A DNA stretch of 64,000 bases from Muribaculaceae bacterium (GTDB taxonomy: Bacteria; Bacteroidota; Bacteroidia; Bacteroidales; Muribaculaceae), in NCBI GenBank assembly GCA_023663365.1, contig JAMPHP010000001.1:1614802-1678801 (forward strand), in the 5' to 3' direction. Shown piece after piece: positions 18,754 through 27,645 of the stretch. Made by a program: the position numbers and the translations under genes. Position 1 is the first letter of the stretch, and every line of letters starts with the position of its first letter. A model generated the notes under the pieces. The model searched no databases. It was not told where the DNA came from and was given only the letters and a program-made list of their open reading frames with translations.

Positions 18754-20574
18754 TCAATGTTTCTTTACGTCTTCGATATTCTTGATTGCAGCTGTAGCCT
18801 GGTCGTAGAGCCCTGCGATTTCGGCATCGGAGTGCGCCGGAGTGAAGCGTGCCATCTCGCACTGGTCGAGTACGTCGAGCACGCGGTCGGTGGCATCGTC
18901 GGGCAGGCCGTAGGCGCGGAGCTTTTCGGCCACATTGTCGCGAGTGAGCTGCGAAGCCGAGATTGAGAGCTTATCGCTGATATATCCCCACAGTGCCTTG
19001 GCCACTGAGGCGTAGAAGCGGTCGCTGTCGTGAGCATCCATAGCGGCGCGGGCCTCGCGCAGGCGCTTGGTGGCAACGCGGCCGGCTTTGGCGAGCTTGC
19101 GCCCGCTCACATCGGCCTTCATGCGGATGTGCCTGCGGTAAACCACCACAAGGAGCACAAGGATAAGCGCCACCAGAGCGTAGGCGAGCCAGTAGTAGGT
19201 TTTGCCGAAAGTGTAGTCTATCTCGTGATACTGACGCTCGCTGTCGATGGGCTTTATGTGAAGGATGTCGTTGATCACATTGTCGATGGTCGACTGCTGA
19301 GGAGCGGCTGCGGAGCTGTTGCCGCGAAGAACTTTAATCGGGGTGTCGGGGACTTCGACGGTCTCGTAGCGCTCGGTCTCGGGATCGAAGTAGACGAAGG
19401 GCAAGCCTTCTATGGTGAAGTTGCCGACTTCCTGTGGCACGATGGTGTAGAGCGTGGCGAATGTGCCGCTCATGTTTGAGCCGCCGGTGACGTTGGCGTT
19501 GATTTCGGTCTTGGGGGTGTAAGCGTCGATGCCTGCGGGGAACTGCACGCCCGGCTCGGAGAGGTACTTGATATTGCCGCGGCCTTTCACGATGTAGGAG
19601 TAGACAGAAGCCTCGTTGGTGCGCATGAGCTCGGGCTCGAGGGTGGTGCTCACGTTGAAGCGGCCGACAGCACCGTTGAAGCCGGCGGGTGCCGGTTTGG
19701 GGAGCTCTTTCACGGTGAGCGTGGCGGCATTGGAGGATGTTGTGACCTCACGCTCCACGGGGCGCTGAGTGCGGAAGAAGCCCATGTTGACGCTCTCGTA
19801 CTGTACGATTGTCACGTCGTACTTGCCTGAGTTCACGCTCAGTTTGCCTGCTTTCTGCGGGTAGAGCAGAAGGCGCTTAAGCACGGCTGTGTGGTAGTTC
19901 TGGCCGTTGTAGTGCTCGATGGAGGTCTCGAGAGTCACGGGCAACTCCTCGCACAGGAAGCCTTCGAAAGCCGGCTGTGTGGTGGGGAGGAACGAGGATA
20001 TGTCGTATTTGGTATATACTTTGATAGTGGCCACCACGGGCTCTTGCTCATATACACTGCTCTTGGAGAAAGATACCCGCACCAGAAGGTCGTCGGCAGA
20101 AATCCGACCGGTGCCTTGACCCGAAGGTGTGGCTGCCTGCTGCCCGCCGGGCGAGGGGGCGCCGCCTTGCGAGGCCTGCGGTTGGTCGGAAGGCAGAATC
20201 TGGAAAGATACGGCGCGGCTGCGGAGAGTCTTACCTTCGCAGCTCACCGAAATCTCGGGAACATCCACAGTGCCGGGGGTGTCGGCGCGGTAGGTGAACG
20301 AGAAGTCGACAGAGCTCGAGGTGGACATGCGGCCGTTGATAATCTGAGTGCTCTGCATGGTCGACATTGCCGGGCCGTAGAGCAGAGTACAGCCCTTGAG
20401 CTGCGGTGCGGCCGGGGGATTCGCATCGCCGTCGCTCAGCCTGAAGGTGAGCGAGAAGTTGCGCCCCTGCACTACATTGCGCGGAGGAATGAGAGAAAAC
20501 GATGGCTGCTGAGCGGCCGCTCCGAGTGTTGCGGCCACCAGCAGTAGAAGAAGTATGATGCGTTTGATTCTCAT
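18754..20574 (-). CDS. batD: BatD: oxygen-tolerance family membrane protein
   Basis: 606 residues. A signal peptide (to about 22) precedes a long periplasmic region of beta-sandwich repeats (VVQGRNFSLTFRL, SSVDFSFTYRADTPGTVDVPEI, AGKLSVNSGKYDVTI) typical of BatD, then one membrane helix near 452-472 (YWLAYALVALILVLLVVVY) and a cytoplasmic tail. The linker at 130-155 is rich in Gly, Pro, Gln and Ser. In B. fragilis the bat genes were linked to aerotolerance; the biochemical role is unknown. Follows batC by 48 bases. Confidence 0.87.
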   Translation of the reverse strand: MRIKRIILLLLLVAATLGAAAQQPSFSLIPPRNVVQGRNFSLTFRLSDGDANPPAAPQLKGCTLLYGPAMSTMQSTQIINGRMSTSSSVDFSFTYRADTPGTVDVPEISVSCEGKTLRSRAVSFQILPSDQPQASQGGAPSPGGQQAATPSGQGTGRISADDLLVRVSFSKSSVYEQEPVVATIKVYTKYDISSFLPTTQPAFEGFLCEELPVTLETSIEHYNGQNYHTAVLKRLLLYPQKAGKLSVNSGKYDVTIVQYESVNMGFFRTQRPVEREVTTSSNAATLTVKELPKPAPAGFNGAVGRFNVSTTLEPELMRTNEASVYSYIVKGRGNIKYLSEPGVQFPAGIDAYTPKTEINANVTGGSNMSGTFATLYTIVPQEVGNFTIEGLPFVYFDPETERYETVEVPDTPIKVLRGNSSAAAPQQSTIDNVINDILHIKPIDSERQYHEIDYTFGKTYYWLAYALVALILVLLVVVYRRHIRMKADVSGRKLAKAGRVATKRLREARAAMDAHDSDRFYASVAKALWGYISDKLSISASQLTRDNVAEKLRAYGLPDDATDRVLDVLDQCEMARFTPAHSDAEIAGLYDQATAAIKNIEDVKKH

Positions 20575-20622
20575 AATTAGTCGAAAGGTAGCGGGGCGCG
20601 GAGCCCGCGGTTGTGAAGTTTT

Positions 20623-21462
20623 TTACCAGGGTTTGTCGGTCTGCGGGCGTCCGGCGGGAGGCTCTTGCTCCTTGACCTTCTTTCGGGTCTGGTTCTCTTT
20701 GTTCTGCATTGACTGCAGGATTTGCTGGGCCGATTGCGTCATGGGTTGCTGCTGTTGCTGTTGTTGTTGCTGCTCTTGCTGCTGTTGCTCCTGGTCCTGT
20801 TGCTGCTGTTGCTGCTGTTCTTGTTGCTGTTGCTGCTGGTCCTGCTGCTGTTGATCTTGATTTTGCTCCTGATTTTCCTGCTCCTGCTTTTTGAGCTGAG
20901 CCAGACGGAGGTTCTCGCGGGTGGCAAGGTTGTCGGGCTCAAGCCTGAGCGCACTTTTGTAGAGCTCAATGCTGCGGTCGTACTGTTCGTCGTTGAACGC
21001 CATGTTGCCGAGGTTGTAGAGTGCTTTTTCGGCAATCTCTTTGTCGTAGGTCTTGGCATCGGCCACAATCTCCTCGAAGAGGCGTCCGGCGGCTGTGCGC
21101 GGGTCGTTCTGTGTGCCTTTGTTGTCGTCGGACTGCAGCTGGAGCAGGGCTACGGCTTTGTTGTAGCGCGCACGGATTGAGCCACCGTTCACGGCGATGG
21201 CTTTTTCGTACTGCTCGAGTGCTTCGTGGTATTTCTCGTCGCCGAAGAGGGCGTTGCCACGGCGGATAGCGTTGCGCTCGTCCTTATATGATTGCGAGGG
21301 AGTGTTGTACTTCGATTGCACTGCCGGAGCTTCGGGAGCCTCGGGCGCGGGAGCCTCGGTGGCTTCCTCCTGAGGTGCGCCTTGCTGTGGCATGGAGAGC
21401 TGAGCCCGGGCAGCGACTGCCAGGCTAAGTATGATTGCTGTTGAGATTGCTGTCCGTTTCAT
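20623..21462 (-). CDS. batC: BatC: TPR protein with glutamine-rich tail
   Basis: 279 residues. A signal peptide and an Ala/Glu/Pro-rich spacer are followed by TPR motifs (about 60-195, including NALFGDEKYHEALEQYEKAI and ALYNLGNMAFNDEQYDRSIEL). A low-complexity Gln tract (about 193-240) and a basic end (KKVKEQEPPAGRP) complete the protein. TPRs would bind partner Bat proteins in the periplasm. The Gln tract is coded by CAG/CAA triplets and may vary in length. ATGA overlap with batB. Confidence 0.83.
   Translation of the reverse strand: MKRTAISTAIILSLAVAARAQLSMPQQGAPQEEATEAPAPEAPEAPAVQSKYNTPSQSYKDERNAIRRGNALFGDEKYHEALEQYEKAIAVNGGSIRARYNKAVALLQLQSDDNKGTQNDPRTAAGRLFEEIVADAKTYDKEIAEKALYNLGNMAFNDEQYDRSIELYKSALRLEPDNLATRENLRLAQLKKQEQENQEQNQDQQQQDQQQQQQEQQQQQQQDQEQQQQEQQQQQQQQQPMTQSAQQILQSMQNKENQTRKKVKEQEPPAGRPQTDKPW
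20741..20886 (-). repeat. Trinucleotide CAG/CAA repeat tract inside batC
   Basis: A run of Gln codons interrupted by Glu and Asp codons. The triplet repetition is nearly unbroken for about 140 bases, prone to in-frame slippage. Confidence 0.8.
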
Positions 21463-22502
21463 TTTTTATTCTCCTTTCCGGCACTTGCTTCTTTTGTGAA
21501 GAAGTTGATGCCTTTGAGCCAGCTTATCTTGCGGTCGACTACAAAGATGTCGATCAGCAGGAAGAGGAAGGCCAGGAATGCGAATGTGGGGAACTGCTCG
21601 GCACCGGCGGTGTAGCTTATTGAGCGGAACTCCGACTTCTGAAGCGTGTCGAGCTGCTCGGAGAGGTCGCCAAGTGCCGACGGCGATGCGCCGTTGACGT
21701 ATATACCGTCGCCTGCCTGTGCTATCTGTGCGGCGAGCTCTTCGTTGAGCTTTGTGATCACGGGAGTGCCGTCGGTGTTCGCAAACCCGGGCAGGAGTGT
21801 GCCCTGCGGTGTGCCGAGGCCTATCACGTCGATCTGGATGCCGTTCTCTGCGGCAAGACGTGCCGTCTCGATGGCTGCTCCTTCGTGATCCTCAGCATCG
21901 GTGATGAGGATTATGGCCTTGTGCATGTCCTCGGCGGGTGAGAAGCCGTTCATTGCCATCTTGATGGCTCCCGAGATGTCGGTGCCCTGATAGTTGATAA
22001 GCGAGGGGTTGAGCTCGTTGAGGTACATCTTGGCGGTGTAGAAGTCGGATGTGAGCGGCATCTGCATCTTGGCCTGCCCGGCGAAAATCACGAGGCCGAC
22101 TTTGTCGTTGTCGAGGCGGTCGACGAGTTTCTCAAGCAATAGGCGTGCACGGTCGAGGCGACTGATGCCGTCGGGGCGATCGGTCGATGATGCGAGCATT
22201 GAGTTGGAGACGTCGAAAGCTATCATCACTTCAATACCGGCCGAGGTCTCCTGCTGCTCTTTGGCTCCTGCCCGCGGCCTTGCAAGCATCACCACCATGG
22301 CAATGAGCGCCAGAATAGCGAGGGTGACCTTTATGGCCGGAGTGTAGCGTGAGGCGTCGGGCATGAGATGAGCCACTACTTCGGGGCGGCCGAAGCGGCG
22401 CAGCTTTGCGCGTCGGGCCGCACGTGCCGCCACATAGAGCAGGGCGACAATCGGTGCCAGTACGAGCAGATAGAGATATGAGGGATATGCGAAGTCGAAC
22501 AT
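21459..22502 (-). CDS. batB: BatB: vWA domain membrane protein
   Basis: 347 residues. Two N-terminal membrane helices (about 8-28 and 58-78), a von Willebrand A domain (about 90-300) with the MIDAS motif DVSNS (in MIAFDVSNSMLASS), further MIDAS residues at GTDISGA and TDAEDHEG, and a C-terminal helix (FAFLAFLFLLIDIFVV). The domain should face the periplasm and bind a metal-dependent partner, probably under control of the MoxR ATPase. Paralogous to batA next to it. Confidence 0.9.
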   Translation of the reverse strand: MFDFAYPSYLYLLVLAPIVALLYVAARAARRAKLRRFGRPEVVAHLMPDASRYTPAIKVTLAILALIAMVVMLARPRAGAKEQQETSAGIEVMIAFDVSNSMLASSTDRPDGISRLDRARLLLEKLVDRLDNDKVGLVIFAGQAKMQMPLTSDFYTAKMYLNELNPSLINYQGTDISGAIKMAMNGFSPAEDMHKAIILITDAEDHEGAAIETARLAAENGIQIDVIGLGTPQGTLLPGFANTDGTPVITKLNEELAAQIAQAGDGIYVNGASPSALGDLSEQLDTLQKSEFRSISYTAGAEQFPTFAFLAFLFLLIDIFVVDRKISWLKGINFFTKEASAGKENKK

Positions 22503-22512
22503 AAGTAAACGA

Positions 22513-23502
22513 TTAGGGAATGGAACGCAGCACGGTGTAGCGCAGCAGCAGCTCGAGGGCGAGACATGCGAAGGCTATCCATGCCCAAAGCATGTAGTTG
22601 TCTTCGGTGTGGGAGAAGTGGCGGACGTCCATCTGCGTCTTTTCGAGAGCATCGATTTCGGCGAATACCTCTTCGAGCACACGGTTGCCTGTGGCGCGGA
22701 AGTATTTGCCGCCGGTGCTGTCGGCTATGGTGCGTAGTGTGGCTTCGTCGATTACCACAGGCTGCGGTTGGAACTCTATGCGGCCCGACAGCGTGCGGGT
22801 GGGGTAGGGGGCGGAGCCGTTGGTGCCTATGCCTATGGTGTAGATTTTCACACCGAGCTCTTTGGCTACTTCTGAGGCTGTGACGGGCGCAACCACGCCG
22901 GTGTTGTTGGAGCCGTCGGTGAGGAGTATTATGCTCTTGCTCTTGGCTTTGCCTTCCTTGAGGCGGTTGAGGGCGGTGGCGATACCGTCGCCTATGGCGG
23001 TGCCGTCTTCGAGGACGTTCATGCTGAGGTTCTGAAGATACTGCAGGAGCTGTGCGCGGTCCACAGTCATAGGCACGCCGGTGAGGCTTTCGCCGGCGAA
23101 TACGACGATGCCGATGTTGTCGCTCTCTCGGCCGGCGATAAAGCGTGCGGCCACTTGCTTGGCGGCTTCAAAGCGGTCGGGGTCGAAGTCGCGGGCAAGC
23201 ATCGATGACGAAACGTCGAGGGCGAGCACGATGTCGGTACCTTCGGTGGAGCTTGTGCGCCAGCTGTCGCGGATCTGCGGGCGCGCCATCACCACTATCA
23301 GACATGCGAGAGCGGCCATTCGCAGAGCGAAGAGGAAGTGACGCAGATACTGTTTCCACGAGCGTGGCAGAGCGGCGAAGGCTTGCGTCGACGACAGCGC
23401 CATGGTGGCGTGACTGTTGCGCTGCTTGAGCACATACCACACAATCAGCGGCACCAGTATGAGGAGCGTCCAGAGGAAATGCGGATGAGCGAAATGCGTC
23501 AT
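22513..23502 (-). CDS. batA: BatA: vWA domain membrane protein
   Basis: 329 residues, with the same layout as BatB: N-terminal helices (about 8-25 and 55-75), a vWA domain (about 85-290) with MIDAS motif DVSSS, GTAIGDG and TDGSNNTG, and a C-terminal helix (MLWAWIAFACLALELLLRY). Tandem BatA/BatB is usual for this operon. Spacing to batB is 10 bases and to the upstream membrane protein gene 5 bases. Confidence 0.9.
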   Translation of the reverse strand: MTHFAHPHFLWTLLILVPLIVWYVLKQRNSHATMALSSTQAFAALPRSWKQYLRHFLFALRMAALACLIVVMARPQIRDSWRTSSTEGTDIVLALDVSSSMLARDFDPDRFEAAKQVAARFIAGRESDNIGIVVFAGESLTGVPMTVDRAQLLQYLQNLSMNVLEDGTAIGDGIATALNRLKEGKAKSKSIILLTDGSNNTGVVAPVTASEVAKELGVKIYTIGIGTNGSAPYPTRTLSGRIEFQPQPVVIDEATLRTIADSTGGKYFRATGNRVLEEVFAEIDALEKTQMDVRHFSHTEDNYMLWAWIAFACLALELLLRYTVLRSIP

Positions 23503-23507
23503 AAGAA

Positions 23508-24527
23508 TTATTTAGAGGTCTTATTCTGGTTGATGGGGTTCTTGGCGCCTGCGGTGTCGGTGCTTTCAGGCTCTGGTTCGGGCGCGGGCTTTGTCTGCTC
23601 CACGAAGTCCTGGGCGCGGGTGAACGCCTTGATGTTGTCGTCGGGCAGCGGGCGTACTTTTGCGAACTTCACAAAGTCGGCAATCGACAGCACCGAGCGC
23701 ATCACTTCGGCAGTCATCTTCGTGTCGGGGTTGCTTCGGAGGGCTTTCACAATCTGCGTGGAGGTCATCTCCATGGCGTTTATGCCGAAGCGGCCCTGCA
23801 GGTACTGCCTTAGAATGTCGACCAACTCGGTGTAGTACTCTTTCTCGTGGCCGCTCTCGGGCAGGTTGCGCGAGCGGAGATTTGCCAGGCGCGAGATTGC
23901 GAGCTCGTATGGCGGCACGGGCGGGGTGCGGCGCAGCTCGGCGGTGGCCTGATGCTTGCGGAAGGCAAAATAGCACCATACGGCAACACCGGCGGCAGCT
24001 ATGCCGAGGAGCACCCACAGCAGCCAGGTGGGGATGAAGTCGTACCAGCGGCTTTGCGGCGATGCCACCGAGGCCATGGGGTTGATGGTCTCCAAAGAGT
24101 CGACGTCGACAGGCAGCACTTTAAGCGTGACGACGTTGGAAAACGCCGTGTCGGCACCCGGAGTGGCCACAACGGCAAAGGGCGGCAGCGTAAGAGTGCC
24201 GGGGTCGAAAGCCTGGATGGTGAAGTCGAAGTCGAGCTTGCGGTGTCCGTCGGAGAATACCGAGCTGCTGTCGGAAGCGACCACGTCGACACCTTTATAC
24301 TCGATGTACTCGGCACCGGGCGTGAGCACGGGGAAATCGACCAGTTGCGCCGATGATGCGTATGCTTCGGGGATGTCGACGGTGACGTGCAGCCGGTTGA
24401 GGTCGCCCATCACCACCACAGCGCTGTCGAGAGCTGCCGTGACCTTGACCTGCGGGGCGGCAGTCGCTGTGAGGCAGGCCGCCGCGGCCATGGCACTTAA
24501 TATAATATGTGTGGCTGAAAATTTCAT
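23508..24527 (-). CDS. Bat-operon membrane protein (BatD-like beta domain, DUF4381-like position)
   Basis: 339 residues. A signal peptide, a periplasmic beta domain (about 25-145, VKVTAALDSAVVVMGDLNRLHV and a LTLPPFAV motif), one membrane helix near 167-187 (WLLWVLLGIAAAGVAVWCYF), and a helical cytoplasmic part with a Pro/Glu-rich end. In vWA/MoxR operons this slot between the DUF58 and batA genes is commonly held by a DUF4381-type protein; the match is by position and layout. ATGA overlap with the DUF58 gene. Confidence 0.7.
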   Translation of the reverse strand: MKFSATHIILSAMAAAACLTATAAPQVKVTAALDSAVVVMGDLNRLHVTVDIPEAYASSAQLVDFPVLTPGAEYIEYKGVDVVASDSSSVFSDGHRKLDFDFTIQAFDPGTLTLPPFAVVATPGADTAFSNVVTLKVLPVDVDSLETINPMASVASPQSRWYDFIPTWLLWVLLGIAAAGVAVWCYFAFRKHQATAELRRTPPVPPYELAISRLANLRSRNLPESGHEKEYYTELVDILRQYLQGRFGINAMEMTSTQIVKALRSNPDTKMTAEVMRSVLSIADFVKFAKVRPLPDDNIKAFTRAQDFVEQTKPAPEPEPESTDTAGAKNPINQNKTSK

Positions 24528-25399
24528 ACTGAAGCACGGTTTTTGAATAGACCCATGAGAGCGCGCACGTAGTCTTCATCGGTAGCCACCGACACGAAGT
24601 CGACGCGGGTGCTGCGAAGGGTGCTTGCCATCTGCTGCTGGCGGTCGTACCACCATTTGTTGTAAGCCTTGCGGGTGCGCGAAGAAGAGGTGTCGACCCA
24701 CCGAGTGAGCCCTGTCTCGAGGTCGGCGACACGCATCAGCCCCACATCAGGCATCTCACCGTCGCGCTTGTCGTAGACTTGTATTGCCATCACGTCGTGG
24801 CGCGAAACGGCCACAGTGAGTGGGGTGCGGTAGTCGGAGCTGTCGATGAAGTCGGAAATGAGGAACATCGAGCAGCGGCGCTTGAGGGCATCGCTGAAGT
24901 ATCGGACGGCCTCGGCGATGTTTGTGCCGGGGCTCTCGGGGGTGAAGTCGAGGAGCTCGCGGATGAGGAAGAGGATGTGCTTGCGGCCTTTCTTGGGGGT
25001 GATGAACTTCTCAACGTGGTCGGAGAAGAAAATAGCGCCGATTTTATCGTTGTTTTGAATAGCCGAGAATGCGATTGTGGCAGCGATTTCGGCTATCATC
25101 TCACGTTTTTCGGGACCTTCGGCACCGAAGTTGCGGCTTGCCGACACATCGACAAGAAGCATCACCGTGAGCTCGCGCTCTTCTTCATAGACTTTTACGT
25201 AGGGCCTGTTGTGGCGGGCCGTAACATTCCAGTCGATGTCGCGAGTATCGTCGCCGTACTGGTACTCGCGCACCTCCGCAAACATCATGCCGCGGCCTTT
25301 GAAGGCCGAGTGGTATTCGCCGGCGAAGATGTTCTGCGAGAGGCCGCGGGTCTTTATTTCTATCTTGCGAACCTTCTTTAAGAGTTCATTTGAATCCAT
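24524..25399 (-). CDS. DUF58 domain-containing protein
   Basis: 291 residues, no membrane segment. The DUF58 signature GDDTRDIDWNVTARHNRPYVK (about 49-69) leads into a vWA-like fold with a DVSAS metal site (LLVDVSASRNFG) and a later FLISDFIDS. Proteins of this family are partners of MoxR AAA+ ATPases. Second gene of the operon, 30 bases after moxR. Confidence 0.88.
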   Translation of the reverse strand: MDSNELLKKVRKIEIKTRGLSQNIFAGEYHSAFKGRGMMFAEVREYQYGDDTRDIDWNVTARHNRPYVKVYEEERELTVMLLVDVSASRNFGAEGPEKREMIAEIAATIAFSAIQNNDKIGAIFFSDHVEKFITPKKGRKHILFLIRELLDFTPESPGTNIAEAVRYFSDALKRRCSMFLISDFIDSSDYRTPLTVAVSRHDVMAIQVYDKRDGEMPDVGLMRVADLETGLTRWVDTSSSRTRKAYNKWWYDRQQQMASTLRSTRVDFVSVATDEDYVRALMGLFKNRASV

Positions 25400-25429
25400 G
25401 GAAAGGCAGTCTTATGTACTGGAGTTGAA

Positions 25430-26425
25430 TTAGGGCACCTGCACCTTGTCGAGGATGTCGGTGATGATCATGTCGGTGGTGAAGTTGTTTGCCTCGGCTT
25501 CGTAGGTGAGACCGATACGGTGGCGGAGCACATCGTGGCAAACCGAAATCACATCCTCGGGGATTACATATCCGCGCTGATGGAGGAAAGCATAGGCGCG
25601 TGCTGCGCGTGCCAGCGAAATCGAGGCACGGGGCGAAGCTCCGAACGAGATGTATCCGGCGAGGTCGTCGAGGCCGTATTCCTTGGGAGTACGTGTGGCG
25701 TAGACGATATCGACGATGTAGCGCTCGATTTTTTCATCGACGTAAATCTGCTCTACAACTTTTTGTGCGGCGATTACTTCCTCGGGTTTGAGGATGGGAA
25801 GTACGGGGCGCTGCTCGCGGGCAATGTTCATGCGGATGATTTCACGCTCTTCATCCTTGGTGGGGTAGCCGATGACGACTTTCATGAGGAAGCGGTCGAC
25901 CTGAGCTTCGGGCAGGGGGTAGGTACCTTCCTGCTCCACGGGGTTCTGGGTGGCCATCACAAGGAAGGGCTTGTCGAGGGGGAATGTGTGGTCGCCGATA
26001 GTGACCTGGCGCTCCTGCATGGCTTCGAGAAGAGCCGACTGCACCTTTGCCGGGGCGCGGTTGATTTCGTCGGCGAGCACGAAGTTGGCGAAGATAGGGC
26101 CTTTCTTCACTTGGAAAGTCTCGCTCTTGACGCTGTAGATCATAGTGCCGATAACGTCGCCCGGGAGAAGGTCGGGGGTGAACTGGATACGGCTGTACTT
26201 GGCATCGATGAGCTGCGACAATGTTTTGATAGCAAGGGTTTTGGCGAGGCCGGGGACGCCTTCGAGGAGTACGTGGCCGTTGGCAAGGAGTGCAATGAGA
26301 AGGCTCTCAACCAAGTGTTTCTGACCGACAATAGTCTGATCCATGCCATGTGTGACCATGGAGATAAAGTCGCTCTTGGAAGCTACCAGCTCATTGAGTT
26401 GGCGAATGTTTACGCTTTCGCTCAT
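25430..26425 (-). CDS. MoxR family AAA+ ATPase
   Basis: 331 residues. Walker A is GVPGLAKT (in LLEGVPGLAKTLAI, about 55-64), Walker B VLADEIN near 117-123, sensor 1 ATQNP (MATQNPVEQEGTYPLPEAQVDRF), and a C-terminal lid (SFGASPRASISLARAARAYA) with the sensor-2 arginine. MoxR proteins act as chaperone-like ATPases that activate vWA partners, here DUF58, BatA and BatB encoded downstream. First gene of the eight-gene operon. Confidence 0.94.
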   Translation of the reverse strand: MSESVNIRQLNELVASKSDFISMVTHGMDQTIVGQKHLVESLLIALLANGHVLLEGVPGLAKTLAIKTLSQLIDAKYSRIQFTPDLLPGDVIGTMIYSVKSETFQVKKGPIFANFVLADEINRAPAKVQSALLEAMQERQVTIGDHTFPLDKPFLVMATQNPVEQEGTYPLPEAQVDRFLMKVVIGYPTKDEEREIIRMNIAREQRPVLPILKPEEVIAAQKVVEQIYVDEKIERYIVDIVYATRTPKEYGLDDLAGYISFGASPRASISLARAARAYAFLHQRGYVIPEDVISVCHDVLRHRIGLTYEAEANNFTTDMIITDILDKVQVP

Positions 26426-26510
26426 AACATTAAAGGGTTATATGTCAATAGTTTAAATATTTCAGGAAGATGGAGTTGCGATGAACTGAATTATTCTTTG
26501 CTTTGAGATA

Positions 26511-26543
26511 CAAAGTTACAATTATAACAATAAAAGCGACAAA
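26511..26543 (-). promoter_or_regulatory. Promoter of the moxR-bat operon
   Basis: Minus-strand TAACTTTG at 26518-26511 with TTTTG about 21 bases upstream (26544-26540). The leader before moxR is about 80 bases. Confidence 0.55.
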
Positions 26544-26660
26544 AAGGAATGTTAATTTTAGCTATTAAGTCTTTAACGGACTTTCGTTTTAAACTTTTTT
26601 ATATTAATTCCGGCTTTTGCTCAGCCATGAGCTCCTCTTCCACATCTGCGAATTTTTGCG

Positions 26661-26668
26661 TAACTTTG
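26661..26668 (+). promoter_or_regulatory. -7 promoter box (TAACTTTG) of the YczE-like gene
   Basis: TAACTTTG fits TAnnTTTG exactly; the leader to ATG 26691 would be about 18 bases. Confidence 0.45.
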
Positions 26669-26690
26669 CAGTGCGAAAAATTAGTGATTA

Positions 26691-27446
26691 ATGAACGTAA
26701 CATCTTATTCCCAACCAACTGTAAAGGACAAATTCATCTCATTCATCTGGCAGCATCTGCTGCTTCTCGGTTCACTTTTCATCATGACCTTCGGTGTTGC
26801 ACTGTGTGTGCGGTCGGCGCTGGGTAGCAGCGTGATATCCTCGATACCTCTGGTCATGACCATGGCCGGAGAGGCCGATATGGCACCGGCTCTGAGCATA
26901 GGCGAGTACACCAACATCATGAACATCATCCTTGTGTTCGGGCAGATCCTGGTGCTTCGCCGCAACTTCGAGCGCGTGCAGCTCTTCCAGCTTATCATAG
27001 GCTTTGTGTTCGGCTTCTTGCTGGATGTGAATATGTATCTTACATCGGCAATAGCACCGACAGAGTTGCTGTGGCAGGCCGTAGCTCAGTTTGCGGGCTG
27101 CACCGTGCTTGGCATAGGCATCGCTTTTGAGGTGCGGTGCGGCTCTGTGACGATGCCCGGCGAGGGTATGCCGGCGGCCATCAGCAAGGCTTCGGGCATC
27201 CCCTTCCCGAAAGCCAAAATCTGTGTCGACATCAGCCTTGTGGCTATCGCAGTGGTGCTCGGCTATGTGTTCTTCGGCTCGTGGCTGTGGAATGTAGTGG
27301 GCTTCGGCACGCTCTTCGCCATGATCTATGTGGGTATGGTGGTGCGTATGCTGCACAGCCGCCTTGCGTGGTTCGACCGCGTGCTTGGCTATCGCCCCGG
27401 ATTTCGCCGCTATATCTACGGGCTGGCCCGGTATTGTAAGTTATGA
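26691..27446 (+). CDS. YczE/YitT-like integral membrane protein
   Basis: 251 residues with six or so membrane helices (about 22-42, 55-75, 93-115, 130-150, 178-200, 205-225). The helix-1 segment MTFGVALCVRSALGSSVISSIP and the later FEVRCGSVTMPGEGMPAAISKASGIPFPKAKI follow the pattern of the YczE/YyaS (DUF6198-type) membrane family, whose function is not established. Single-gene unit with its own promoter and a strong hairpin terminator after it. Confidence 0.8.
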   Translation: MNVTSYSQPTVKDKFISFIWQHLLLLGSLFIMTFGVALCVRSALGSSVISSIPLVMTMAGEADMAPALSIGEYTNIMNIILVFGQILVLRRNFERVQLFQLIIGFVFGFLLDVNMYLTSAIAPTELLWQAVAQFAGCTVLGIGIAFEVRCGSVTMPGEGMPAAISKASGIPFPKAKICVDISLVAIAVVLGYVFFGSWLWNVVGFGTLFAMIYVGMVVRMLHSRLAWFDRVLGYRPGFRRYIYGLARYCKL

Positions 27447-27468
27447 GATTTGAGTTATGAGTTATGAA
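27436..27468 (+). repeat. AT-rich GAGTTATGAGTTATGA-type repeat
   Basis: Overlaps the 3' end of the YczE-like gene and continues after its stop. It is an inverted relative of the AT-rich element next to rnpB. Confidence 0.5.
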
Positions 27469-27506
27469 GTGCGCCGTGGCTGCTCTGTTGAGTTGCCACG
27501 GCGCAC
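27469..27506 (+). terminator. Intrinsic-type terminator after the YczE-like gene
   Basis: A perfect 12-bp stem (GTGCGCCGTGGC at 27469-27480 with GCCACGGCGCAC at 27495-27506) around a 14-base loop, followed by TCTTATTTAG. The T-tract is weak but the stem is very stable. Confidence 0.75.
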
Positions 27507-27508
27507 TC

Positions 27509-27537
27509 TTATTTAGCTTATTTAGCTTTCTTAGCCA
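27509..27537 (+). repeat. Short tandem repeat TTATTTAGC
   Basis: Two exact copies of TTATTTAGC followed by a diverged TTTCTTAGC, directly after the terminator hairpin. Confidence 0.6.
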
Positions 27538-27612
27538 CGTTTTTTTCAATATGTCAATGTGCTCTTTGCTGCGGTTTGGCTTTGGGCCGCGGGGCAGCTG
27601 CCGCTTCCGTGG

Positions 27613-27645
27613 GAATTATGAGTTGAGAGTTATGAGATATGAGTT
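27613..27645 (+). repeat. AT-rich dispersed repeat, second inverted copy
   Basis: Contains TTATGAGATATGAGTT (27630-27645), the exact reverse complement of 7705-7720 near rnpB. It provides the stop codon of the minus-strand gene that ends at 27630. Confidence 0.6.
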
